Source: an uncultured Prochlorococcus sp. (lineage in GTDB: Bacteria > Cyanobacteriota > Cyanobacteriia > PCC-6307 > Cyanobiaceae). From it: a stretch of DNA of 46,576 bases. The stretch spans positions 1 through 46,576 of the forward strand of contig CACEWU010000008.1 of assembly GCA_902563335.1 (NCBI GenBank). The letters are read 5' to 3'. How positions within the stretch are numbered: the first letter of the stretch is position 1; every line of letters starts with the position of its first letter. Below the pieces are notes generated by a model. The model ran no database searches, was not told where the DNA came from, and saw nothing but the letters and a program-made list of their open reading frames with translations. Of this stretch, positions 17,263 through 25,299 are shown piece by piece. Made by a program: the position numbers and the translations under genes.

Positions 17263-17547
17263 TTATGCTGCAACATCAACGTGCTCATCTTGATCCAACC
17301 AATTTTCTTCAAACTCATTGTTGGGAGAGGAACTCTCTAAGAGCTCTTGACACTCTCTTAAAAGTTGCTCAACTCCATCAAGTCTGGCAATCTCCTCAGC
17401 TGCTGGTTCTTGTTGTTGCTGACGCAACTGCATTTCAAAAGACTCTTGACGCTGTTCTAATTTGACCAGCCTCTGTGAAAGTGAATTAATAGTCTGAGCG
17501 AGATCTTCTGCCGTACGAGTAATCCTAAAAGAACACGAGGATGACAT
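17263..17547 (-). CDS. Small coiled-coil protein of unknown function
   Basis: A 94-residue acidic, Gln/Glu-rich protein. Residues about 10-45 (AEDLAQTINSLSQRLVKLEQ, RQESFEMQLRQQQQ) have heptad spacing of Leu/Ile typical of a coiled coil, followed by a second helix (GVEQLLRECQELLES) and an acidic tail. The start at 17547 (MSSSCSF) is preferred over an ATG 25 codons upstream, whose extra residues look non-native. A good terminator follows. Coiled-coil proteins of this size often act as adaptors, but no role can be assigned. Confidence 0.7.
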   Translation of the reverse strand: MSSSCSFRITRTAEDLAQTINSLSQRLVKLEQRQESFEMQLRQQQQEPAAEEIARLDGVEQLLRECQELLESSSPNNEFEENWLDQDEHVDVAA

Positions 17548-18139
17548 AGTAGAGAATTTAGGAGTTGGACCGATAACAACACATAGATAGAAAAGACTCA
17601 AGTCTCTTTTTACCAGTAGCACAAAAATGATTTGGGATCAGACTGAAACCAAAGGTCTCAATAAGCATGTATCTCAATGGGACTTTATTGATGTAGCGAG
17701 GAGCAGGAAATGCCCTTCATTTGATCACGTTCGTACAGGTATCCCAGCTGCGCCACTTGCAAGCACTTAACTAAGAGTCGGCACTGCCTTGGAACAGGGC
17801 TAACAAGAGAATCTCTTGAGCAATTACAAAATCTATAACGACCTTATTTCCTTATCATGCTTACTCTTGTCTGAACAGGAGTAGTCGCCTACTAGGAATT
17901 GATCCAATCATCTCACTCTTAGGTGCTGCACCTGGTGGAATTACTGGAATGAGCCTAGTAAGTGCAGAATTTGGTGTAGGTGTGCTGTAGCAGCCTTCCA
18001 TGCCATAAGGCTCATAACCGTATTACTTGTTTTACCCCTAATAGTTAAATTTCTTGTGATCTCTGGACTAACTAATCCCTAGAAGCCTAGACATCAATGA
18101 AGAAGTAGATACGTTAATAGGGTTGACTAATCTTCAACT
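17548..18139. other. 592-bp stretch holding a decayed membrane-protein gene
   Basis: No intact frame of protein-like character. The right half (17886-18082) is a frameshifted fragment of an AbrB-type membrane protein (separate entry). The left half (about 17640-17880) has only short broken frames. One of them, ending near 17772 on the plus strand (HLITFVQVSQLRHLQALN), could be an earlier piece of the same or another lost gene. The stretch looks like gene loss in progress. Confidence 0.6.
17886..18082 (+). pseudogene. Frameshifted C-terminal fragment of an AbrB-family (putative ammonia monooxygenase) membrane protein
   Basis: In one frame the DNA reads LLGIDPIISLLGAAPGGITG then MSLVSAEFGVGVL before a stop. 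Shifting frame just before that stop continues as AVAAFHAIRLITVLLVLPLI and VKFLVISGLTNP to a TAG at 18080-18082. The joined sequence matches, from memory, the C-terminal end of the duplicated AbrB membrane family (LLGTAPGG...M......A.FHxxR). One indel near 17985 explains the break, and the upstream part of the gene is missing or unrecognisable. A sequencing error cannot explain the missing N-terminal portion. Confidence 0.65.
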
Positions 18140-18532
18140 ATGATCAAACATCGATATTCCTTTGCTCTTCGACTCACAACTATAGGCTTAGCATGCATTG
18201 CTACGCTAGGGACTGGTGGTATTGCAGCCAGCACAGAAACTGGAAAGAAAGGTGCACAGATTTATTGTTTCATGCGCACAAATGGCAATGAACACGAAGT
18301 CAGTTGGAATGCGGCCTATGCGGTCATTAAACGCCAAACAAGCGGCATATTCAAAACTTCACCTAAACATGCTGCCGTAATGATTATAGAGACGGTTGTT
18401 CAAAATCCTAGTGAATATAAAAATTGTGGTAGCCATCTTGGTGATCTATTTGCTAAATCCAATACAAACAATGATAACATTAATAACTCTTATGATAGCA
18501 AAACAACTACTAAAGATAGATATAGCTATTGA
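18140..18532 (+). CDS. Secreted small protein of unknown function
   Basis: A 130-residue protein with an N-terminal signal peptide (basic MIKHRYSFALR, hydrophobic LTTIGLACIATLGTGGIAAS, cleavage probably after an Ala near residue 30). The mature part has two cysteines in CFMRTNGNEHEVSWNAAYAV and YKNCGSHLGDLF that could form a disulfide, and an Asn/Ser/Thr-rich low-complexity tail. I recall relatives in marine picocyanobacteria (possibly DUF6554) but cannot confirm. It is probably periplasmic or lumenal. It is convergent with the helicase gene, 4 bp apart. Confidence 0.75.
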   Translation: MIKHRYSFALRLTTIGLACIATLGTGGIAASTETGKKGAQIYCFMRTNGNEHEVSWNAAYAVIKRQTSGIFKTSPKHAAVMIIETVVQNPSEYKNCGSHLGDLFAKSNTNNDNINNSYDSKTTTKDRYSY

Positions 18533-18536
18533 TTAG

Positions 18537-20099
18537 TTATTGTTCTTTTATCTTAGCTAGATATGTCTTAAACATAGCAGGTAATGTTTGCCGTGTTAAG
18601 GATACTCGTCGTGTTCCCATAAGTACCTCTATTCGTTCAGCTTTATTCGCAACCAAGCCATCTACAAGTTCATCGATAAAACCCAATTTAAACCAATGAC
18701 TTGTTAGTGGACCATCCATCCCAAGTCGATGGCAACGATCCTCTGCCTGATCAACCTCTCCTGGAGTCCAAGGCCTTTCCAGCAAGACAACATCTCTAGC
18801 ACGATGCAATGTATAGCCAAGTCCAGCTGCACCATATGTAGCCAATAACAAAGATTCTTTTCCTGATTGAAACCTATTAATTGCTAATTCTCTTTCTTCC
18901 ATTGACTGTTTACCAGTTAATAACTCACCCCCCAACTCTTGATGAAGAAAGTGAAGAGGCTTTAAAAAGCTACTAAACAGAACAACTGGTCTTTTTAAGC
19001 TACGAAACTGTCCTAACAACTTGCTAACTGCCGGCAATTTAAACTCTGCTGATATTTGACGAAGTGCAGAAAGCACTACCAATGACTCAGCATCTGAATT
19101 CACCAAACCCTGTTCAATACGGAAACGATAATCATCAACAATCAAAGTCAGGCGATGCTCAAATCCCTTGCGTTCCTCGGGAGGTAGTACGACCGGATAC
19201 TCTTGACGCAACTTTGGCGGCAACTCCAATATACTTTTCTTAAAGCGGTTAAGAATTACAGGTTGAACTAAACGCCGTAGCTCTATCAAATTGCTAGCCC
19301 CAGTGCTATCCCAAGTTCGTCGACCATTCATCTGTTTCCAATGACCACAACAAAATTTTTTCTCAAAGTCTCTTTGATTAGATGCCAATGGATGATCAAT
19401 AGCCGCCAGAAGTGGATATAATTCTGAAGGTCTACCATTTTTCATAGGCGTACCAGTTACTAACCAAATACATGTAAGACGAGGATGACGCGCCAATCGC
19501 AATAAAGCTTTTGTCCGCTTTGCTTTTAAACGCTGTGCGAAATGAGCCTCATCTACTATTAATAACGTCCCATTATTAAATAACTCCTTTGGAATGCTTG
19601 CCCAACTTTGCAAATCTATCTGAACTCCAACTGCTTTTGCCTCCTGTTGCCAATGAGTATGTAACCCAACTGGAGCAATAACCATCAGGCGAACATCACT
19701 AGCTCTCACAATTGCTCGAGCAGCAAGCAAAGTAGTTACTGTTTTGCCTAAACCCATCTCATCAGCCAACAACGCTCCACTTCTCGACATAAGCCAACGC
19801 GCTCCAGAGCATTGATGTTGTAATGGTCTGCGGCCATCCAACAAAGGCTTTTCAAATTCTGCATGCCTAAGCAAATCAGGATAAGGAGGCAAAGGAGGCA
19901 AAGGATCTCTCAGCAATGTCAACCACTGAGAGAACTCATCCTGCAAGAAAAAGCGCGAGGCGAATTGTTCGTTAAGACATTCAGCTGCAGAAAAAGGAAA
20001 TTCCCAGCCTTTGACAAAGCCATGCCAAGTGCCAGGTGGCCGAATTTTTCTTAACTGGGCATGAGTGACAGCATCAAAAGGAAAAGATACTTGTATCAA
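18537..20099 (-). CDS. SNF2-family DNA helicase, HARP/SMARCAL1-like
   Basis: A compact SNF2 ATPase of 520 residues. Residues 1-60 contain LRKIRPPGTWHGFVKGWEFP, which resembles the HARP motif of SMARCAL1-type annealing helicases (R-x-x-W-x-x-x-x-K-x-W-x-F-P). Helicase motifs follow: Walker A DEMGLGKT (about 114-121), Walker B DEAH (about 182), motif III LVTGTPMKN, and C-terminal motifs V/VI in YGAAGLGYTLHRARDVVLLE and QAEDRCHRLG. Such enzymes rewind RPA- or SSB-coated DNA and remodel stalled forks. It is divergent from the HNH nuclease gene across 207 bp. The HARP assignment is by pattern and needs a profile search. Confidence 0.88.
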   Translation of the reverse strand: MIQVSFPFDAVTHAQLRKIRPPGTWHGFVKGWEFPFSAAECLNEQFASRFFLQDEFSQWLTLLRDPLPPLPPYPDLLRHAEFEKPLLDGRRPLQHQCSGARWLMSRSGALLADEMGLGKTVTTLLAARAIVRASDVRLMVIAPVGLHTHWQQEAKAVGVQIDLQSWASIPKELFNNGTLLIVDEAHFAQRLKAKRTKALLRLARHPRLTCIWLVTGTPMKNGRPSELYPLLAAIDHPLASNQRDFEKKFCCGHWKQMNGRRTWDSTGASNLIELRRLVQPVILNRFKKSILELPPKLRQEYPVVLPPEERKGFEHRLTLIVDDYRFRIEQGLVNSDAESLVVLSALRQISAEFKLPAVSKLLGQFRSLKRPVVLFSSFLKPLHFLHQELGGELLTGKQSMEERELAINRFQSGKESLLLATYGAAGLGYTLHRARDVVLLERPWTPGEVDQAEDRCHRLGMDGPLTSHWFKLGFIDELVDGLVANKAERIEVLMGTRRVSLTRQTLPAMFKTYLAKIKEQ

Positions 20100-20306
20100 G
20101 CCAGCCTCAGTTAAGCCTAAGTAGCAACTTGAAATTGATTCAAACGGAAACTCTCCGAATCAAAGAATATCAATTTACTTAGCTACTCAAAATCAACTAA
20201 GGGAGAATGCGCCTTAATACAAAACCATAGAAAAAACAGAAGACAATACTCAAGACATTGACGAGAGTGTCAGTCACGGCAAACTACGCTTAACCGAGAT
20301 GCTCGG

Positions 20307-20711
20307 ATGCAAGCAAGGGACGCCGTTTTCCTCGAAGAGCTCTGTCCCAAATTACGTGTCCGACGATGGCGACAATCACTACACACATATACCGACAAAA
20401 GTTGCATCTATTGTGGCAAGCCTTCTGAATCTATAGATCATGTTCTGCCACGCAGCCACGGCGGATTAAGTATCACAGAAAATTGTGTGCCAGCATGTTT
20501 AGCGTGTAACGGTGATAAGTCAAACAACGATGCCTTTGACTGGTATAGGCGTCAACGCTTCTATGACCCTAGACGAGCAATGGCAATTCGAGCTTGGATA
20601 GACGGAGATATACGCCTAGCTTTAAGGTTGTTGCAATGGGCTAAACCAAGCCACATAGAGCCTAACCAAAACAAAAAAACAAATACAGACTGGGCTTTAC
20701 AGGCCGCTTAA
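20307..20711 (+). CDS. HNH endonuclease
   Basis: A 134-residue protein with a complete HNH core: zinc pair CIYCGKPSESIDHVLPRSHG (CxxC plus the catalytic D-H), the Asn in SITENCVPAC, and a second CxxC in CLACNGDKS. The flanks add a basic N-terminus (LRVRRWRQSLHT) and an Arg-rich C-terminal helix. It should cut DNA, but specificity is unknown. Stand-alone HNH proteins of this form are common in cyanobacteria and need not be mobile; no intron or phage gene is next to it. Its head-to-head position with a SMARCAL1-like helicase suggests a repair role (inference). Confidence 0.88.
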   Translation: MQARDAVFLEELCPKLRVRRWRQSLHTYTDKSCIYCGKPSESIDHVLPRSHGGLSITENCVPACLACNGDKSNNDAFDWYRRQRFYDPRRAMAIRAWIDGDIRLALRLLQWAKPSHIEPNQNKKTNTDWALQAA

Positions 20712-20714
20712 AAA

Positions 20715-20933
20715 TCACCACACCTGACAAACAATTTCAGGATTGTGTCTTTCGCATATAGATGCCATCTCATGAGGAGTCTCAGGAGCAATAACATTTG
20801 TAAAAGCAATAAGCATTAAAGGGACCACAAAACGAAAATTTAAACTTTGGACTTGTTGAACAAGCAATCTTAGACATGAGCGATCCTTGAAAACAGTGCA
20901 AGAAACTTGAGAATCACGTAAAGAAGAAGTCAT
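20715..20933 (-). CDS. Small hypothetical protein with one hydrophobic segment
   Basis: A 72-residue protein starting at the ATG at 20933; an upstream ATG at 20957 would add 8 hydrophobic residues over promoter-like DNA. The centre (NFRFVVPLMLIAFTNVIA) is a membrane-like or signal-like segment. The C-terminus, PHEMASICERHNPEIVCQVW, with two Cys and a terminal Trp, looks conserved in character. A TATTAT box lies about 20 bp before the start. It is divergent from the SDR gene (32 bp) and convergent with the HNH gene (3 bp). Function unknown. Confidence 0.6.
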   Translation of the reverse strand: MTSSLRDSQVSCTVFKDRSCLRLLVQQVQSLNFRFVVPLMLIAFTNVIAPETPHEMASICERHNPEIVCQVW

Positions 20934-20965
20934 CACAAAAATCATCGGATAATACATTTGTACTC

Positions 20966-21895
20966 ATGCTTCAAGATCTTGTCAAGCAATGCACCCCACT
21001 TCCTCCAAACGCAAAGTTACTAGTATTAGGAGGTGGTTTTAGTGGTCAACATGTTGCTGCTTTAGCTAAACGACTTGGTAGCAATGTGATTTGTAGTCGA
21101 CGAAAAAAAGACAAGCCAGGTGCAAATGTTGTTTTCGACAGCGCGACAAAACAAACCCCTGCTCCAACAGCACTAAAAGAAATAACTCATCTAATTAGCT
21201 GCATACCTCCAGAAGCCAATGGAGAAGATCCAGTAATTAGCCTTTTGAGTAAGCAATTACACGACATGCCCTTGCAATGGGTTGGCTATCTCTCCACAAC
21301 AGGGGTATATGGCGACCATAAAGGAAACTGGGTTACAGAAGCTGATCTTCCAAGACCGCAACAACTTAGAAGCAAGAGAAGACTATCGTGTGAGCAAGCA
21401 TGGCAAGCTTCGGGTCTTCCCGTACAAATTCTTCGCCTCCCAGGAATATATGGACCAGGCAGATCAGCTCTTGAAGCAATAAATAAAGGAAAAAGCAAAA
21501 TGATAGATAAGCCAGGACAAGTTTTTTCTAGAATTCATGTAGATGATATTGCCGGAGCTATTTTTCATCTCATTAAATTAGCGTCTACAGGGATCAAGCC
21601 AAAAATAATCAACGTTGCTGACAATCAACCATCAACCAATGTTGAAGTTCTTGAATATGCAGCATCTCTACTAGGATCTTCATTGCCTCCTATCCAACCA
21701 TTCGAAATCGCATCAAAAGAAATGAGTCCAATGGCTCTTTCTTTTTGGGAAGAAAATCGTAGAGTGAGTAATCAAATGCTCTGCAAGAAACTTGGATATC
21801 CTCTATTGCATCCTAATTATCAAGTCGGGCTTAGAGACTGCTTAAACCAAAGAAATCAATCTTCTAGCTATTCATCATTTGTCGACTTTGAATGA
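20966..21895 (+). CDS. NAD(P)-dependent epimerase/dehydratase-like SDR protein
   Basis: A 309-residue Rossmann-fold protein of the extended/atypical SDR group. The N-terminal nucleotide site is LLVLGGGFSGQHVAALAKRL, an atypical GGGxxG pattern followed by SRR, suggesting NADP. The active-site region is YLSTTGVYGDHKGNWVTEAD, followed by LRLPGIYGPGRSAL and IHVDDIAGAI, all typical of the nucleotide-sugar epimerase-like family (YeeZ-like). The substrate cannot be told. It runs in the direction of pdxA with a small antisense gene between, and its 3' end overlaps that gene by 28 bp. Confidence 0.85.
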   Translation: MLQDLVKQCTPLPPNAKLLVLGGGFSGQHVAALAKRLGSNVICSRRKKDKPGANVVFDSATKQTPAPTALKEITHLISCIPPEANGEDPVISLLSKQLHDMPLQWVGYLSTTGVYGDHKGNWVTEADLPRPQQLRSKRRLSCEQAWQASGLPVQILRLPGIYGPGRSALEAINKGKSKMIDKPGQVFSRIHVDDIAGAIFHLIKLASTGIKPKIINVADNQPSTNVEVLEYAASLLGSSLPPIQPFEIASKEMSPMALSFWEENRRVSNQMLCKKLGYPLLHPNYQVGLRDCLNQRNQSSSYSSFVDFE

Positions 21896-22068
21896 TCAGT
21901 ATCAAACCTTTCAAGAATAAACTTAGACCAATCCAAGGGTTGTTCTGGGTCAATATGACTGAAACCCACTTCATGCAAAAACTGACTCCACTTAATAACC
22001 AACCAGCCATCTCGAAGACCAGCTCCAATGCCGTAAAACAAAAACCCAATCAACAACCAACGAAACAT
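21868..22068 (-). CDS. Small membrane protein lying antisense between the SDR gene and pdxA
   Basis: A 66-residue protein: hydrophobic N-terminal helix MFRWLLIGFLFYGIGAGLRD, then an amphipathic and acidic part (WSQFLHEVGFSHIDPEQPLD, WSKFILERF). The helix followed by a balanced soluble tail looks genuine, and the opposite-strand frame does not. Its start codon shares the tetramer CATG (22066-22069) with the pdxA start on the other strand, and its 3' end overlaps the SDR gene by 28 bp. The whole gene is therefore antisense to any SDR-pdxA read-through mRNA. Function unknown. Confidence 0.65.
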   Translation of the reverse strand: MFRWLLIGFLFYGIGAGLRDGWLVIKWSQFLHEVGFSHIDPEQPLDWSKFILERFDTDHSKSTNDE

Positions 22069-23092
22069 GGCAGATCTAAATCAATATCACGAAGCTAAAC
22101 ACTGTGTAGCCATCTGCATGGGAGATCCAGCAGGAATTGGAATAGAAATAACACTAAAAGCCATTGGATCATACAAATTACCCCTAGGAATTAAACCCGT
22201 ATTAGTGGGCTGCAGAAGAACTATTGAAATGGTCTATTCACAATTAACTGCACAAGGGGTCTCGCCGTTAGCCAACCCAAAAAATTTACATATTGAAGAT
22301 TTTCCATTCAAAGGCTCATTCACACCAGGTGAACCAAATGCAAATACTGGTGAAGCTAGTTTTCTTTGGTTAAAAAATGCTATCAATTTCGTACAAAAAG
22401 GACACGCTAGAGCCTTAGTAACAGGACCAATCGCTAAACATGCCTGGCATGAAGCTGGGCATTGCTATCCAGGACAAACAGAGCTGCTTGGAGAACTTAC
22501 TGGCATTGATCACCCTTCAATGCTTTTCACTGCGAAGTCTCCAGAAAACGGTTTGCGGCTAAATACCCTTCTTGCAACAACACATTTACCACTCTCAAAA
22601 ATTCATATAGAGCTAACACCTGAATTAATCAGTTCTAAACTTGATACCCTTGCTGACTTCTGTCAAAGATTTAAACCACATCCAAAGCTTGCTGTAGCAG
22701 GTCTAAATCCACATGCTGGAGAAAAAGGGAAACTAGGAGCAGAAGAAATAAATTGGCTATTACCAACATTGCAAAAGTGGCAAGCAAAAAATCAATCAAT
22801 AACTCTTAGTGGGCCTATTCCTCCAGACACTTGTTGGATTAATGCAGCCAAAGCATGGCAAGGAGTAGCCAATACAATCAGCCCAGATGGATTCTTAGCG
22901 TTATATCACGATCAAGGACTAATTCCTATGAAAATAATTGCTTTTGATGAAGCAGTAAATACAACATTAGGACTTCCCTTCATAAGAACATCTCCAGATC
23001 ATGGAACAGCATTTGATATAGCTGGACTTGGATGCGCAAGGCATAACAGCATGCTTGCCGCGATTCAAACGGCATGGGATCTCACTAATTGA
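22067..23092 (+). CDS. pdxA: 4-hydroxythreonine-4-phosphate dehydrogenase
   Basis: The NAD-dependent oxidative decarboxylation step of the DXP-dependent pyridoxal phosphate pathway; 341 residues, the normal length. The N-terminal GDPAGIGIEITLKAI is the PdxA signature. The metal/substrate regions are visible as LVTGPIAKHAW, GLNPHAGEKGKLGAEE and ALYHDQGLIPMKI, and the C-terminal RTSPDHGTAFDIAG is also conserved. The start overlaps the antisense small gene's start. It ends 1 bp from the convergent accB gene, so transcription of the two may interfere. Confidence 0.96.
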   Translation: MADLNQYHEAKHCVAICMGDPAGIGIEITLKAIGSYKLPLGIKPVLVGCRRTIEMVYSQLTAQGVSPLANPKNLHIEDFPFKGSFTPGEPNANTGEASFLWLKNAINFVQKGHARALVTGPIAKHAWHEAGHCYPGQTELLGELTGIDHPSMLFTAKSPENGLRLNTLLATTHLPLSKIHIELTPELISSKLDTLADFCQRFKPHPKLAVAGLNPHAGEKGKLGAEEINWLLPTLQKWQAKNQSITLSGPIPPDTCWINAAKAWQGVANTISPDGFLALYHDQGLIPMKIIAFDEAVNTTLGLPFIRTSPDHGTAFDIAGLGCARHNSMLAAIQTAWDLTN

Positions 23093-23093
23093 T

Positions 23094-23591
23094 TTAAGAA
23101 GGTTTAACTCTCATCAGAACTTGGCCAAACTCTACTGGCGTTCCATTATCAATCAGAATTTCTATTACTTCTCCACTGACCTCTGATTCAAGTTCATTCA
23201 TCAGTTTCATAGCTTCAAGAATGCAAACCGTCTGTCCAACACCAATACGACTGCCAACTTCTACAAAAGCTGGCTCTTCCGGTCCTGGTGCTCGATAGAA
23301 AGTTCCTACCATTGGAGCAGTTATATCAACTAAATCTGCTCGTGATGCGGGGACAGGAGGCGGAGGACTGCTAGGAGTAACAGTATCTACCTTCACCTGT
23401 GATGGGGATGAAGTAGGAGCTTCAATAAGCGAAGGAACTGCTTCAGAAGAGACAAATGCGGTTGCAGAAGGAAAGCTCCGCCTTATTTCAAGGCGAAAGT
23501 CTTCGCCTTCCAAACGAAATTCCTGAATATCACTGTCAGCTAAAGCATCCAGCAATTTGTGAAGTTGATCGTGATCAAGCTGCATGGTCAT
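23094..23591 (-). CDS. accB: Biotin carboxyl carrier protein of acetyl-CoA carboxylase
   Basis: Carries the biotin that AccC carboxylates and the AccA/AccD transferase uses to make malonyl-CoA; 165 residues. The C-terminal biotinyl domain contains the biotinylation site CILEAMKLMNELESE, with the Lys of EAMKLM modified. A Pro/Ser/Val-rich flexible linker (about 40-85) and a short N-terminal helix pair (LHKLLDALADSDIQEFRLEG) precede it, as usual. Its ATG overlaps the efp stop by one base (TAATG), so efp-accB is translationally coupled, an order I recall as conserved in cyanobacteria. Confidence 0.97.
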   Translation of the reverse strand: MTMQLDHDQLHKLLDALADSDIQEFRLEGEDFRLEIRRSFPSATAFVSSEAVPSLIEAPTSSPSQVKVDTVTPSSPPPPVPASRADLVDITAPMVGTFYRAPGPEEPAFVEVGSRIGVGQTVCILEAMKLMNELESEVSGEVIEILIDNGTPVEFGQVLMRVKPS

Positions 23592-24151
23592 TAATTCTCC
23601 CGACCGAGATAGCTGTCATTACGTGTGTCAACTTTAATTTTCTCCCCAACTGAAATAAATAGCGGCACCATTACCTGAGCACCAGTCTCAAGGATGGCAG
23701 GTTTCGTACCACCTGTAGCAGTATCTCCCTTCACACCAGGATCAGTCTCTTTTATTTCAAGCACGACCGAATTTGGTAATTCAACCTCTAAAGGTTTTCC
23801 ATTCCAAGAAACCACATTAACCTCCATACCTTCTTTTAAATACTTACGGCTCGAGCCAATCTGGTCAGCAGTCAACCTAGTTTCCTCATAACTAGACATA
23901 TCCATAAAAACGTAATCTCCAGATTCCATATAAGTGTGCTGAAGAATGGATTTCTCTAACAATGCCTGAGGCAGCATTTCCCCAGCACGGAAAGTTTTCT
24001 CAACAACACTGCCACTTTGAACAGCTTTCAATTTAGTTCGAACAAAAGCCGAGCCCTTGCCAGGCTTGACATGCAAGAACTCAACAACACGCCAAACAGC
24101 ACCATCCAATTCAATAGTGGTGCCAGTTCGAAAGTCATTACTGGAAATCAT
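23591..24151 (-). CDS. efp: Elongation factor P
   Basis: Relieves ribosome stalling at polyproline stretches; 186 residues, typical length. All three beta-barrel domains are present. The N-terminal KOW-like domain carries the loop [14 protein letters not shown], whose tip Lys is the position modified in other bacteria. The C-terminal oligonucleotide-binding domain has the family pattern [16 protein letters not shown]. No modifying enzyme is seen in the window. The start is only 9 bp from the cyclophilin start on the other strand. Confidence 0.97.
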   Translation of the reverse strand: MISSNDFRTGTTIELDGAVWRVVEFLHVKPGKGSAFVRTKLKAVQSGSVVEKTFRAGEMLPQALLEKSILQHTYMESGDYVFMDMSSYEETRLTADQIGSSRKYLKEGMEVNVVSWNGKPLEVELPNSVVLEIKETDPGVKGDTATGGTKPAILETGAQVMVPLFISVGEKIKVDTRNDSYLGREN

Positions 24152-24160
24152 TCACGAGGA

Positions 24161-25291
24161 ATGTCTCAGAGAATCATAAGGCTGTGCGAAAGTCGTGCAG
24201 TAACAGGATTCCCAATGGCAGTTCCTCATCTTCTCCTAAGCCTCTTAGCCATAGTCACAACAATGGGTCTGGCTTTTGATGCACCTGCAATAGCGGCCCT
24301 CCCTCCTGGTAATGCAGTAAAAGATCCTTATGCCATCCTTAGAAATGCCCTGCCAATAGAGCAAAAGGATCTGAGAGAGATCCAACATAATCTTGAGGAC
24401 ACTAGCAATTTAGTTCGGGGAAATCGCTGGCCTGCAGTGAATAAAGCCGCTTCATCAAGCGAATTTCTGCTCAATAAGCGTAAGCAATTTATTTTGGATT
24501 CCTTAGATGAAGAGAAGAGAGAAAAAGGAGAAAAAATTCTGAGTAAATTGAAACAAAACCTTGAAAATCTAGGAGAGTTAGCAAGTGCAAAAAATAAATT
24601 AGACTTTATTGAGGTCCGTCGAGCAAGTCTTAAAGAAATAGGGGATCTTGAACGACTTCTACTTGCTGAAGAATTTCCTTACACAATTCCTGAAGAATTT
24701 AATAACCTTCCAAGGCTTCTCGGTAGAGCAAACGTATCTATAAAAACCACTAAAGGTTCCATGAATGCAGTGATTGATGGGTATAACGCTCCACTAACTG
24801 CAGGTGCGTTTATAGATCTAGCTATCAAAGGTTTTTATGACGGATTGCCATTCACACGAGCAGAGGACTTTTATGTACTCCAAACAGGAGACCCAGAAGG
24901 GCAAGAAATTGGCTATATCGATCCTGAAACACAAGAGGAGCGTCATGTGCCTTTAGAAATACGAGTTCCTGGAGAAGAACAAACTATTTACAATCAAACA
25001 TTTGAAGAGCTAGGACTCTTTACTGAGATACCCGTTCTTCCATTTTCAACGCTGGGTACACTCGGATGGGCTCATTCAGGTGAAGCTCTTAACGATGGTT
25101 CCTCACAATTTTTCTTCTTTCTCTATGAAGCAGAACTTAATCCTGCAGGCCGAAACCTCATAGATGGCCGAAATGCAGCATTTGGCTATGTAGTTGAAGG
25201 TTCCGAAGTTCTCAACGAGCTAGGTGTTGATGATCGAATTATCTCCATCAAAGTTCTCGACGGCTCAGATCGACTGTTCTCCCACGCATAA
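24161..25291 (+). CDS. Cyclophilin-type peptidyl-prolyl isomerase, probably lumenal
   Basis: A 376-residue exported PPIase resembling the thylakoid-lumen TLP38/TLP40 group. The N-terminus has a signal peptide (MAVPHLLLSLLAIVTTMGLA, then cleavage near AIA). Residues about 60-180 are helical (Leu/Glu/Lys-rich), followed by a cyclophilin barrel (TTKGSMNAVIDGYNAPLTAG, DGLPFTRAEDFYVLQTGDPE, GSSQFFFFLYEAEL). The frame is open further upstream into the antisense of efp. I chose the ATG at 24161, just outside efp. An ATG at 24218, right at the signal peptide, is equally possible. It may assist folding of photosystem proteins (inference). Confidence 0.88.
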   Translation: MSQRIIRLCESRAVTGFPMAVPHLLLSLLAIVTTMGLAFDAPAIAALPPGNAVKDPYAILRNALPIEQKDLREIQHNLEDTSNLVRGNRWPAVNKAASSSEFLLNKRKQFILDSLDEEKREKGEKILSKLKQNLENLGELASAKNKLDFIEVRRASLKEIGDLERLLLAEEFPYTIPEEFNNLPRLLGRANVSIKTTKGSMNAVIDGYNAPLTAGAFIDLAIKGFYDGLPFTRAEDFYVLQTGDPEGQEIGYIDPETQEERHVPLEIRVPGEEQTIYNQTFEELGLFTEIPVLPFSTLGTLGWAHSGEALNDGSSQFFFFLYEAELNPAGRNLIDGRNAAFGYVVEGSEVLNELGVDDRIISIKVLDGSDRLFSHA

Positions 25292-25299
25292 CAAAAAAC

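Noticed and set aside
20307-20711. HNH gene as a homing endonuclease or phage remnant
   Set aside because: No intron, intein, phage gene or repeat borders it, and its composition matches the neighbours.
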